A DNA stretch of 64,000 bases, from positions 2,108,001 to 2,172,000 of the forward strand of contig JBCAMK010000001.1 in NCBI GenBank assembly GCA_038503065.1. The letters are read 5' to 3'. The first letter of the stretch is position 1. Each line of letters opens with the position of its first letter. Shown here piece after piece: positions 23,082-34,686 of this stretch. The position numbers and the translations under genes were made by a program. A model generated the notes under the pieces. The model saw nothing but the letters and a program-made list of their open reading frames with translations, did no database searches and was not told where the DNA came from. This DNA is from Paragyromitra xinjiangensis (taxonomy: Eukaryota; Ascomycota; Pezizomycetes; Pezizales; Discinaceae).

Positions 23082-25878
23082 TGGGAACCGGCGTTCTACT
23101 CGTGATATTCAATATTACAGGTTTCTAACGAAGGGGACGTCCTGCTGGGTGAGCAAGACTCAAGGCGGCGATGTATAGCACCGCCACTACGTTGGTCAAG
23201 CCATTTATAAGAACTACATGTATTAATGCTGCTTCTCACCATACTCGCCCCATATCTTGATTGGTTCGAATACTTGTTGTATTGAATAACCGAGTAGTAT
23301 GCCGCCTTCAACAATAGCTCTCGGGGGCTATGTTCGCTTGATAAAGAAGTGCGCCCACTCTTATCGGTAATTCACATGTAGTTCCAATCATGTCAATACA
23401 TGTATATACGTGGCAGGGCTTCCACCGGAATATGAAAGTCGTAAACACTGAACTACCGCGTGACGCAACATATTCCTAGTAAGCTTCGAAGTATAACATA
23501 CATGTACCCACTATCGATTCTACCTAAGCCTAGGTGAAACCCAGAGAAATTTCTAGAAACAGCTCTAGCTATTGTGCACGTTCACCTCTGGCTCCCGAAT
23601 TATGCACATACATGTATGATCATTCTAAATTAAATACCTAGAGTAGACTCCCTTAAAGTCTACCCACCTCTCAATTACCATCTTTTATGTTTCCTTGAGC
23701 ACGAAAAAATAACAGGCGATATATACACGCTACATCATTAGGCTGCTCATGCTATCATCCAGAACCATATGTAGGACTTGGGAGAATATGCGTTGAGAAA
23801 CTCACCACAAGAGAGCCCTATCTGCCACCTTAGCTGCTATGCCCACATACGAAGAAAGTGCAGGTACACATTACATGCGCTTATGGCTTAAAAAACTAAA
23901 CAAAAACACCCGTGCCATCGTTCCGGATCCTAAGCCACCGATATCTCTTGGGCACACGCGCCAGAGAAATCCAGGGTTCAGGTCAAATTTAAAACCAATG
24001 ACGCCCACACGAAGGTCTGGCGGGATTGCGATGCAAAAACTTCCGACAAGAGCGGGATTTTTAGCCTGATCTTTAAACGTCAAAAAAACATACAGCATTG
24101 TGTCTGTGATTCGAGCGCCTTGGCACTCGGAACCGGTTTAGACGAGAAGTAAAAGCTCGGACCACCATACGGTGAGGGGTCACCCCCACTCCATCTTTAC
24201 CAGGATTCTGGAGTGATAGGCAGTGCTATGAAATTTGGGGGTTTTGATGTGTCGGCACTCAGAGTTTACGTCAGGACCCTGAATAGAAACTATATAAAGG
24301 TAGTCTAAAATATATATGAATGCTTTCCCTCCATCTGTCACCATAGGCTCGGACTTTGGGCCCTTCGTAAAAACATATGCAGTATTGATACTGCGGGTTA
24401 GTTTCGCCAGGTCATTTTTGGATGGTTGTGATGATGCCATCTTGTGCGTGTGGGCAAAGATCAGCTGATTATGAGAAATTTTCATCGGAAGCCGCCTCAA
24501 AAAGCATTATGAAGCTCCCTGAGAAAAATCTGCTATGTGTCCCTTTTTTTCTTCCTTCGGTACCTTCAGAAGATTTGTTGCCTCAGTAAATCCTATGCAG
24601 CATCCAAATTCATAAGCCCCCACAAAGCATGCACCCTACCACAGTGCGAACACTTGATCATCAACCACAAGCGTCATTAGTTCAATCACAGGCGATCACC
24701 CACCATCTCCCGATAAGACTTGGTCTCGGGTAGCCTTGTCCACCAACCACCACCACGTGGTGCTACCCAATCCCACCGACCAAGCGATGTACTAGAAACA
24801 CCGAAGCCATCACCACTCCAGCAGTGAGCTCCGAGACTCGCCGACAAACGATCCTCAAGCACCGGGATCCGTGTCAAGAACTCCAGTCTCAGGAGACCCA
24901 CGGTGAATCATGGCAGGAGAGTCGCGTGTTGTACCCGCAACTAGTAAACCATCTCGCCCAGAAAACCGATATCTCACCCAGGATGTCTACTTTGTAGATC
25001 GAAGCTGCTTCGAACAAGCTCCTAGACAAAACCATTGCCACGAGTACGTGCGGGGAAATACTTGGTAGACATGAATGGCACTTTCTTTCTTCCCGGAACA
25101 GCCGCTCTTGTAGCCCCAATATTCACCTTTCCTTGTAAATTATGTAACCAAAGCAAAGCAAAACCATCTTTCAAAAAACACCACAAACACGAGAAATCTG
25201 CATTCAAGACCACAAAAAAAACCAGACAAAAACTCGATCAATAACCCCCCCTCCAAAAATGCGTGACTAGGAATGAAATCGAGACAAAAGCGCAATCAAC
25301 AACATACCTTTTACTATGTATGAATATTGATTGTCACCAAAAAGAAGCATCGCCCAAGAAAACCTAAAAAGATGACCTCCTTCACCAAAATAGCGCAACG
25401 TGTTTTTCACCTTTTCTTAACCTTTCCCCAGGGATACCGGAAACAAATCGCAATCAGAATAAAATAACAAATGCATGCATGCTAAATGAAAAATAAACAT
25501 AGATGCTGCCAAATGTTGAAAGCGGAGGGGGGAACCTGACGCAAGATGCAACCAATAGAGCGCAAAGAAATTAAGCAATAGAAACGACACCTACGGAAAA
25601 CTCCCTCCCTCCGATGAGTTTGCGAAGAAAAGCAAAAGACGAAAATCCAGCCGAACTCCCAAACTAACGAATAAGAAACTAAAAAGTAAATATGATACAA
25701 CGGCAAAAAGAATAAAATGGGGGGAGAGAATAATAAGCCCGCTTCATGCCATATAAAAAGAAATAAGTCATGCATTCATCATTCTCATCAGTCATTCAAC
25801 CGATGACAACACCATGCAAATTACTCAATCCCAGAGACAACTTAAAAACAATCTTAATGAGCTGTAGCAGATGAACGA
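23082..25878. other. Non-coding region and 3' flank of the LRR gene
   Basis: No gene is supported. The first kilobase holds four TACATGTA palindromes (23215, 23397, 23499, 23609). Frames of 75-106 codons around 23.84-24.50 kb on both strands look like nothing familiar. The last 600 bases are A-rich on the plus strand (T-rich on the minus strand), consistent with the 3' flank of the minus-strand LRR gene. Confidence 0.45.
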
Positions 25879-28203
25879 CTAGCCAGGCTTCTTGCCTTGG
25901 GTGAGACCACTATTCGTTAATCCTGGTGTAGATAGTGACACCTTCCTCGATGTCGCCAATGACATTCCTTCCTCGCTCAAAACACTCAGCCAACCGCTCC
26001 CGACCTCACTCTTTAGAGCTTCAACCTTACGTCTATACTCGTCCCCTCTGAGCTCCCAATCCACATTCTCCCTAGGAGATGAAGACGCATGCTGCGGAGG
26101 AGAGGATTCAGCACCGGAGGACGATTCTTCTGGAGGGTGAGGTATATCTTTTGGTGCTGTTGGTGTCTTCAAGGAAACTCCTAACGACGATGTATTTCGC
26201 GAAAGAGGCGATTGTGGTGATTTCATTGGCGAAGGCTTATATTCACTGCTATCTTCGCGGCCAAGCTCAACCACTCTCCTCCTCCCGGTTTTCTTCTTCG
26301 CCCTAGCTACCTCGCTAGTATTCACCATCTTAATCGACTTTTCGCTCTCTTGCTTCTCTTTTTTCTTGGGGTCAATCGGGGCAACGGTATTCACCGCAAC
26401 GCCCTGGGACTGTGGGACCCTCACAACCGGAACATTAGGCAACTCTGCAGCCCTTTCTACCAAGCTCCGCTTCTCAACCATCCCCGGCCCTTGAGAATCT
26501 ATCGAAATATCATCTGTGTAACCCGGTGTGCTCCTGAAAAGATTGAAAATCATTACTCGGTAAGAGGAGTGAGTTTTCGTGAAAGGGTTTCCCGCAATCC
26601 AAATCTCCGCTATATTCGGCGCACCCGTTAACCGAGCTAGCTCAGTGGGGTCAGCGAGTCTATTTTCCCGCAAATCTAGACGTTCCAATGACAGAAGCCG
26701 TTCTATGCCCGCGATCGACGCTAGGCGGTTGCCACGAAGATTTAGCGCCGTTATTGCGGGGAGGGGGTTTCTGGTTAACGAGTGAAGTGAGTCGATCATA
26801 TTGTTGGAAAGATTTAGAGCACGCAGATTCGAAAGTGTAGACAAGGATTCCGGGATAGACGTAAAAAGATTGGAAGAAAGGTCTAGCGACGAGAGAGAGT
26901 TTGCCAACGGGATTAAAGCAGTGGAGGAGATGGATGTCAGGCTATTGTCGGCCAATGATAAATGCCTCAAAAACCTCCACTTCGTTTTCGGGAGATTCGC
27001 TATTAAAACTGTAGATGTAGAGGAAGAATGGCTACTATCAGACCCCGATCTTCGCATCCGATGCGAGCGATGATGAGCGTTTGTGGTTGAACTGTTTCTG
27101 GAACTGACAGGTCTCGTTGGCGAGCTGCTGCGTGGCCGGGTTTTCGAGCTTGATCGCGAAGAGTCAGAGGGGCCTCTCGACATTGCATGGTAGTGACTCG
27201 AGGGAGCACTTCCGCCAATCTGCACTGGCTGAGATGTAGGTGAGGGTGGGGTTGATGATTGCATGTCCGTCGGTAGCCCAGGAGTTGATGCAGGATACGT
27301 GATTATTGGTGAAGACTGTGACTTTGCGGACCTTCGTCTCCGACGGTCCGTATCGTCCAGGACAATGGCAATGATCAGTTCGGCAGGATCTTCGATACCA
27401 CCTCTTTTTACTGTCAGGCTTCGCAATCTCTCAGCCAATTGATCCCATCCAAAGAACTGCCGTATATCGATGTCGCAGATTTCCAGGGCACTGACATTCT
27501 TGAAGGCTAGTAACGGCACAGCAGTATCGAAAGGAAATTCTTCGAAACCTTCGATCAGTCGTGACTTTCTGTCTGGGGCCAATCTGAGACACGGGATTTT
27601 GGTAAACGCTGAATATAGATATTTCAGATCTTCCTCAAGGGCTGCCTTTTGCCTCATACTCTTTATCTCTGCCGAGGTGCCAAGTCCAAACGAGGACCAT
27701 AAAGAGGACACCCCGGACATGACGCTTTTGACACTAGACACAGAGTGGATAGACAAACTATCGGAAGATTGGTTTCTTCGCCTAGACTGAGCTGAGGAAT
27801 CTCTAAGAAATGAGACATAATTTGCTGGCGAACTTTCAGCGTGGATATTCTCCAGTCGTACACCCATAGACCCAACTGAAATATTGAGCTCCTCGAAGCG
27901 GGTCAAGAGATAGTAGAGATGGTGAGGCGTGAGCGACAGTTTAGCAGGCCCCACGCTTCGCGAGGTGAAGTATAGGGACGGTAGAGAAAAGGCTGCAGCT
28001 AAAGTACTGGATGTAGAGCCCGAAGACGATGCTGGGGGATGCAGTGGTGACGATGGGATACTTCTCGCCCCGGACAAGGAGGGCGCAGTATCCCTACGAC
28101 GAGGGCGCCTTTGAAGTTGCAAAGCATTTGCCAAAGCTTTCTCGTGTGTCCGCACGAAATTGGCAAGATGCTTAATAAACTGTTGACCGTCTTCAGAATC
28201 CAT
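25879..28203 (-). CDS. Leucine-rich-repeat protein, 774 aa, conserved fungal type
   Basis: Uninterrupted minus-strand gene of 774 residues. The N-terminus (EDGQQFIKHLANFVRTHEKAL, then KLSLTPHHLYYLLTRFEELN and GVRLENIHAESSPANYVSFL) matches a family of fungal LRR proteins known to me only as uncharacterised, perhaps distantly related to the STK11-interacting protein group. A Ser/Arg-rich low-complexity stretch follows at about 300-400, then five or six leucine-rich repeats at about 406-545 (LRHLSLADNSL, LSSLDLSSNLF, LRALNLSNNMI, ITALNLRGNRL, LERLDLRENRL, IAEIWIAGNPF) and a cap ending SYRVMIFNLFRSTPGYTDDI. The C-terminal 200 residues are disordered, Lys- and Ser-rich. LRRs of this spacing usually serve as protein-binding surfaces. 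No signal peptide or membrane segment is visible. The partner is unknown. Confidence 0.9.
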   Translation of the reverse strand: MDSEDGQQFIKHLANFVRTHEKALANALQLQRRPRRRDTAPSLSGARSIPSSPLHPPASSSGSTSSTLAAAFSLPSLYFTSRSVGPAKLSLTPHHLYYLLTRFEELNISVGSMGVRLENIHAESSPANYVSFLRDSSAQSRRRNQSSDSLSIHSVSSVKSVMSGVSSLWSSFGLGTSAEIKSMRQKAALEEDLKYLYSAFTKIPCLRLAPDRKSRLIEGFEEFPFDTAVPLLAFKNVSALEICDIDIRQFFGWDQLAERLRSLTVKRGGIEDPAELIIAIVLDDTDRRRRRSAKSQSSPIITYPASTPGLPTDMQSSTPPSPTSQPVQIGGSAPSSHYHAMSRGPSDSSRSSSKTRPRSSSPTRPVSSRNSSTTNAHHRSHRMRRSGSDSSHSSSTSTVLIANLPKTKWRFLRHLSLADNSLTSISSTALIPLANSLSSLDLSSNLFTSIPESLSTLSNLRALNLSNNMIDSLHSLTRNPLPAITALNLRGNRLASIAGIERLLSLERLDLRENRLADPTELARLTGAPNIAEIWIAGNPFTKTHSSYRVMIFNLFRSTPGYTDDISIDSQGPGMVEKRSLVERAAELPNVPVVRVPQSQGVAVNTVAPIDPKKKEKQESEKSIKMVNTSEVARAKKKTGRRRVVELGREDSSEYKPSPMKSPQSPLSRNTSSLGVSLKTPTAPKDIPHPPEESSSGAESSPPQHASSSPRENVDWELRGDEYRRKVEALKSEVGSGWLSVLSEEGMSLATSRKVSLSTPGLTNSGLTQGKKPG

Positions 28204-29130
28204 CAGTTCGGATACATGCGGGTTCTTGAGAGAGTTCCTTTAGAGTGATATTATTTCCGAAGGGCAAAGAGAACAGAGCAGTTTTGGCGGCGGATGAGGT
28301 GCCTTATCAAGTATTATGGTCGTGATGATCAACTAAATAAAGGCGGAGATTGGTTCGGCAGACGAGGCGGCCTATTACGAGAGCAACTTTGAGATGGAGG
28401 CGAAGATGTTAGTGAGACGATCGTCTCCATAGGTATGGAGTGGAGGGGAGGCCGAGACAATGTGGTAGTGGCAGGTTTTGTAGGGACGGGGGGGTGTCAT
28501 GGAAGTAAAAAAGGAAGGGTCCAGTGTAAGGAGGCTGCAGATTTGCTACGTTTATGTACTTACACTTTACAAGAACCAATCCGAGAACAACCAACGAGAG
28601 GAAAAAATAGAAAGAAGACAGGAAATTATTCACGAGTCCAGACTGTCGGATGTCCGAAACGAAAGTAAAAAAATCGGCGAGAAGCAGAGGGTTCGGATTC
28701 GGAAACAGGAATTAACCGTGTTCGTTCGTGAAAGCCGTCACCAAGCGCGACTGGGCACTTTATCCTTCACGTCCTCGCCTCGTTCAAACCAGGCGCACCT
28801 TACTTGTCTCTGAAAACGTCACACAGAGATCAAGGTCAAAATCCCGATCCTGCTAAAGCAGCCCTGGCGTTTATGTCAAAGGATGAAGATGAGGTACACT
28901 ATCTCAACAAGACTGAGAGGGAGCGGGGTAGGAATGGAGGTCCGTGAAAGTCGAAGAGTAGACGGGAGAGGGAAGTGAGAGAAGAGAAAAAGGGAAGGGA
29001 AGAGGGAAAATGGAACACCTTCTCTCGGGAGGAGGGGCGGCGACGGTGAAGGGAGGAGGAGGAGGAGGGGAGAGAAGGGTGCACGAGGGGAGCGGATGGA
29101 TGTTATGGGAGTTTGAGGTCTTCTGGTATC
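28204..29130 (-). promoter_or_regulatory. Upstream region of the LRR gene with a pyrimidine-rich tract
   Basis: From about 28910 to 29130 the minus strand is almost pure pyrimidine (CTTCTCCC-type), about 700 bp before the LRR start. Such CT tracts lie near transcription starts of many fungal genes, so this is the probable promoter or leader. The 153-codon frame reading through it on the minus strand is Ser/Pro/Leu low complexity, as expected from such a tract. Confidence 0.45.
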
Positions 29131-32100
29131 CGATAGCGTTGAAAGGGGGGGAGAAGCCTGGTCAGAGTACGTGCGACATGCGTGCATGAGTGGATGTTTT
29201 AAGTGTGTAAGCTGCCAGTCTGTGATACCATGCGTGCACGGTAGGCAGTCTACTCGAAGCAGGAGCAGCACGGAGGACCTTACGAATATCCTCTGATCCG
29301 CCAACAGCTTCCTGGTGGCCCCGAGTCTGGCCTCCACTCGTGTGTTCAGGTCTACCTGTCATGGTCCTTCTTGAACCCTGCAGTGCAACTCTACTACATA
29401 CTCCAGAAAACACCAAATGCCTCCAGGATCTAAGTACTCGTGAAGAAAAGACGCAAAAAACCAGAAAAAGAAACCCCCATCCAGAAGATCTGGCTTTGTA
29501 CAAATACACGGCATGCATGGCTTCTAGCCAATCCACGGCAAGTGCTGGGAAAATGAAAGTGCTAGAAAAAAGCAAAGAAAAGGAGGCGAGAAAGAAGCAT
29601 GCCGCTATCTTCAGCTTTGCCCCTCTTTCGCACTAGAGAACACTCAAGCGCAAACACCGGCCAGGTGCTAGAAAACAGAAGGGTTTAACAAACGCCTGGT
29701 ATGAGAAGCGAAATAACGAAAAAGAGAAACGCAAGATACCCGCAGTTTCTGTCGATTTCCAGTACTCATGGGAAACTGATGTACTTTCCAGCGACCCCAG
29801 TCGAGTCTAACTCCCCGGTGTGCATACATTATATCCTGCATCTCGTGTCCCCAATGAAAATATTAAAATACTAAACGCTTACCAAAATGACTAGCTCCTT
29901 TCCCCAAAAGGTAAAAGCATTGCGCAATGTGAGTCGAGTCCACTCTCTAGCAAAGGGTCCTGTTTCTCATCATCCTGGTCCTTCGGCACGCTGCACGCTC
30001 TTATGCCAAGTCGGGATTGCACAAGACCCCTGCCGCGCCGCCTCGCTAACCTATCGCTTTTCTCGAGCCAAGCTTTCTATCATCCAACTTTCCAACACTG
30101 ATAGATATTCCCAAATTATTTATACCCAGTAAGATGATCTATCCTCCGCTAACTATCCTTCATTAGTGTCTAGATATCAAAGATATAAGATGTTCCATGT
30201 GTATATTTCGCATGGACCAGCCTACTTTGGTGGTTCCCAGAAAGATACCCGGTGAGAAAAAGTAAATAAACAAGAAAATGCACTTTCCAAGGTTGGGGGG
30301 ATCAAAAGGAACGACATTGTGTAGCCCAGGCATCAGGTGGAATCACTTTAGGGAAAACCATGTTCCCGAGTGTTCTCATTTTCCCATCTCTTGACGTCTC
30401 GTACAACCAATCACATCGCTAAAACCACCCCATCACGAACAAAGTCTCCGGAGGGTGTAGCGCTAGCCACTCATGCGCTTTCAGCGGTAAGCGCGATGTG
30501 CATACGAAAAGTCTGGGCTGACGCGTGCACGCATGAGCCCTCCACAGCATGTCGTTATGCAAGACACAAAAACTATCCATACGTATGAAACATCGTCAAT
30601 TGAACATCCGCCAGCCTTTCGCCCAAGAATTGTTCATGCATGACTAAGCACATTTATTTATCAAACAGAAGAAAACGCGGAGAAGAAAAAGAAGGTGTGA
30701 TATCTGGTCATCTTTTCAAGGAGAAAAACATCTGCCTCCTTAACCATAATTTATCACCATCTCAAAAAGCTTATACTGGCTCTGCTCAGGTAGACCTAGG
30801 TGCGACGATGCACCCCGTACTTTCAGTCCTTCCTATCAAAAATAATGCTCAGCACTCTACGATTTAGTGATCTAGGATAATGATGCACATTGGTTAATAA
30901 CCGATGTCACCGATCTGTTGATCGAGCCGCATCTGCAACGCCAACGCGGGTCACTGCGCCTGGACATCGCGACATGTACGTACAGCTCAGCGAAACAAAT
31001 GAGTGCAGCACCTCAGTTATATACCTCCGCCCAAAAATAATCAGCACTATAACTGGTTGTGATTCTGGGCACGAAAACCGATCTGAAATCCCTACCGGGC
31101 CAATACAACGGTTAACGAAACGGACTTGAGATCAGACATCATAGGTTATCACTCGTAGTCACCCACACCCAGAGATCTGAGATCGAACATCACTTAATAT
31201 ATTAAGGAGTCAACATTTTTACCGGCTCGTCATTAAGTATTTATAATAAGACCTGTATTCCGGCCTCCTTCATCTTTTCTCGGCTGCAATAAGCACTTAC
31301 CGCGGACGCTCAGCATCGGAATTGATGCGAAACCTAAAGGTTAAGGTACATAAGGTTGAGCCGATCGCTGAGTGAAGATATTCTCAAAACGTGGCACGAA
31401 CCAATCGGTTGAATTATAGACACGTGCGCGGGGCTCTATACTCGTCACGACCGTAGTTCACCTCACGACGGACCTAAGCGGTAGTTGAAGCTTGGTATAG
31501 ATAACCTGAGGGACTTTAATAAAGGACGTGCTTTGTGTGAACTCACCAAAACCTACGATACGCGCTATACTCACTAAAGAAAGAAGGCACTGGCACCCGT
31601 TGGCATTACCCATTGATTAGTTATATCTACCACCGATCGATTTCGGAAGCCATGGGCTTGAGTCTGTCTAGGCCTGAGAATGATCCCGCTATGAAGGTTT
31701 CGGGTCAGCGTCGCACGCTAAATTCCTCCAGAACGTCACTTTGTAAACTTGTATAGATAAGGACACCATTTTGAGTGCTTTGTGGCATCCCTTCGATTTC
31801 TCAGAAACGTCAGAGATATCTCTTAGACAGCTAGATGCATAGAGAATTTAGCAACTTAACCCACCGCCTGAGACATCAAAGAGTTTTGCCACTCAGCAAG
31901 GTAATAAAGGTTCGGCTGATACGTTTGGTATGCCTGAAGTTCGTACAAGTAATCCATAGTGACGAACTATTTTTGGTTCCAAATCTGTTAACAAACAAAT
32001 AAGGCTTCAAATCGATGGTCGCGATCCCACCAACGAGAGTATCCTTTTGAAATAGGAAGGCTGTTTTTCTGCATCGTAAACTCGGATACCCTTAGTTTCC

Positions 32101-32673
32101 ACATTACCAACTATGTAGTTTCAGTATTAGCAAATGAGTCAATAATGATTAGTGTTAACGGGTTATACTAGGGGTATCTCTCTGAAGTTTTAGATACGTA
32201 AGTGGCAGCTATAGCTAAGAAACGGGAACTAAATACATGTAGCATCGCAATATATACACCAACAACGAGATAGCATCAGGGCCAATAAATACATGTAAGT
32301 TTAATGGGGCTATAATAATCATAAATAAAATAGGAGGTGGCTTCGACCCCGGGGAGGGTTACCATTTTGCGAAACATAGGCTGCTATCATACGGTTTTTA
32401 TGAGGTGTACATTGGAGGACTTCCTGCAAGCGGTATAACGAGATCTATGAAGATAGATACCCATTTACAAATAGACCCAGTTCCCGTATTAGAGTGAAAA
32501 TTTCTACGGGTCATAGGGTTTCTATTCTGTCCCTAGAACAAATTGGGGATCATGGTAAAAAAAATTTTCCACTAGTATGCTATAGCTACTACACGTAGTC
32601 GACGTCACTAACTATAAATCATGGTCGCATAAAGATCCCGGTAGCCTAGCTAACTGTGACAAGGCACAGTTGG

Positions 32674-32792
32674 GATTCTATCCACAGTTCTATTCCAGTG
32701 AATAGAAAACCTTCTATAAGAATTGGATAGACACCCCGTTCTATCCGATAGAGCATCAAAAAGGGTCTATTTCGTGATAGAACACGTTCTAT
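32674..32792. repeat. Cluster of TTCTAT / ATAGAA hexamers
   Basis: TTCTAT occurs five times and its complement ATAGAA at least twice within about 120 bp, several times extended to TTCTATCC or GGATAG. Neighbouring copies face each other and could pair into short hairpins. No function can be assigned. Confidence 0.5.
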
Positions 32793-33342
32793 TGCTTGCG
32801 GGAAGTCTTCCATTGTGATGCGACCTGGTTTTGAGGTTTATTGTCGCTCGAGTAGGGAGATACTGTGTTTACTCCTTCGTAACATCTCATGGAATTCATA
32901 ATCACATACTTTTATGAATTCTAGGTTTCCAGTCGCGATTACTCACACCCTTATGCCACAGAACATATTGATGTCCCTGCAATAGATGTCGAGATTACGA
33001 AATTGCTGTGATTAATAGCTGTATAGCCGTATACGACGGTTAGTTCCGTAGAGGAGCATAACGTAGCTGTAGAGTGTACAGGAATAAACTTGATGCGTTT
33101 AGTCATAATCTTGGACAAGTTAGAGTTTTTTTAGTAGTCTAGAGCACATGCAACGAGACCCAGCAATCTCTAAAAACCAACCGATGATCCCATCAAGCTG
33201 AACTATCAAGCCTCGCAGGAAGCTCGAACTAGTAACTAGATAACGCCAGCAACCCGATATGCACCTAATACAGCCAGGTATCGATTACTATCGGGAATCA
33301 AGATGCGTATCCTAACTGGCAGCGCAGAAAAGAGCCGAAGCT

Positions 33343-33372
33343 TGTTGTAGGAGCGATTGTTGTAGGAGCGAT
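33343..33372. repeat. 15-bp tandem duplication
   Basis: TGTTGTAGGAGCGAT is present twice in direct tandem with no mismatch. It is non-coding and looks like a small slippage or repair duplication. Confidence 0.8.
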
Positions 33373-34674
33373 TGCTCGTTATTTTCCTCAGGTTCACTAC
33401 CTCGCCAATCCGGGATATCTCCAGCCTCAGGACGCATAGTCGAAAACACCCATAAAGCTCATAGAGGATTAAACCACAGCCAAACAAGCGTGTACGACTA
33501 ATGTTCGGGAAATAATCTAGCCCACCAAAATCTGAGGGAGCTAATACATACTATACTGCTTCCATGCAATAAAACAACCGGATTATGGCCATAGTTACTG
33601 TTGTACAAAATATATGAGGCTAGTAGGGCCTGTAAAATCTATCAAGCTTCGTCTACACTATATAGACGGGGAACTAAGGGGGGGCTTGTCGTACATTTGC
33701 AAAGTTTGGATGTGCGTGTTCATCTACCCTTGAGCCCCAGGCCCCGAACTGACCTCAGCTCATCCAGTCGGATTGGGTATGGCTTCCTAGTGCTGGTACA
33801 AGATATCGGTCCTTACCAAAGTTAATTTTCATCATGAAAAGTCACTCCGCTCCATAAAGCCAGAGCTGGGGAAAGTTGAGCTGAAGACTCTAGATTGGCT
33901 CAAACAGGCTCGTAGGAGGGTTTAGCTAGTCTTCGAGGGGCTAAACTCTAAAATAGAGGTAGGTAATGATTCAAATTATAATAATCTGACTCGTGATCAA
34001 TAGATATCTCCTCTGGGACAATTTTTTACCACTAGACAGGCACCTACCACCGTAGGTTTCCTGTGGGTTGTCCCCTCCACCCACCATAGATTTCTACGTA
34101 CCGGAGGGGTTGATTGACCGAAAGGATGACCATGTTTTGACTCCGATATTGCTGCCCTGGAAATGCGCTACCCGGGATATCTAATATCTTGGGTCCGGAC
34201 AATCTATGTATTTCCCACCTTTATAAATTTCCTTCAAGGAAAATCTTAGCCTCTCCAGCTTTAGTACTTGACTACTCTCACTCCACTGACAGCCTGGTAG
34301 TATCTTTTGGTAACAATCTTTACCCACTGTTTAGCCATTTAATTTCCAGCGGGATCCCATGGGCTTTTATTCCACCTCGATTTAGTGTAGGGTACTCACC
34401 GCTTCTCTCAATGATGAGAAAGAAACTTTAGCTGCAGCTTCTCTAGGCAGTAACTTGCTAGAAAATATGAATAAATCGTAATGATACAAATTAAGTGGGT
34501 TTATACACTATTTTTATTCTCGTTAAGTTGAACTGTGCTAGGCCACACCTGTAATATAGCTAGGAAGCCACACCGACAGGAAAATATTCTGGAAATTAAG
34601 CCTTTTCTTAAATTTTTTGAAGCGGTGTTTTGACGGGGGCTTGACTTTCCAAGAAGCGCTAAGATGATGTCTAT

Positions 34675-34686
34675 TTAGGGTTAGGG
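34675..34686. repeat. Two-unit telomere-like motif
   Basis: TTAGGGTTAGGG within non-coding DNA. With only two units it could occur by chance; it is noted because a three-unit tract lies at 18532. Confidence 0.5.

Noticed and set aside
28876..29337. 153-codon minus-strand frame
   Set aside because: Ser/Pro/Leu low complexity produced by a CT-rich promoter tract upstream of the LRR gene.
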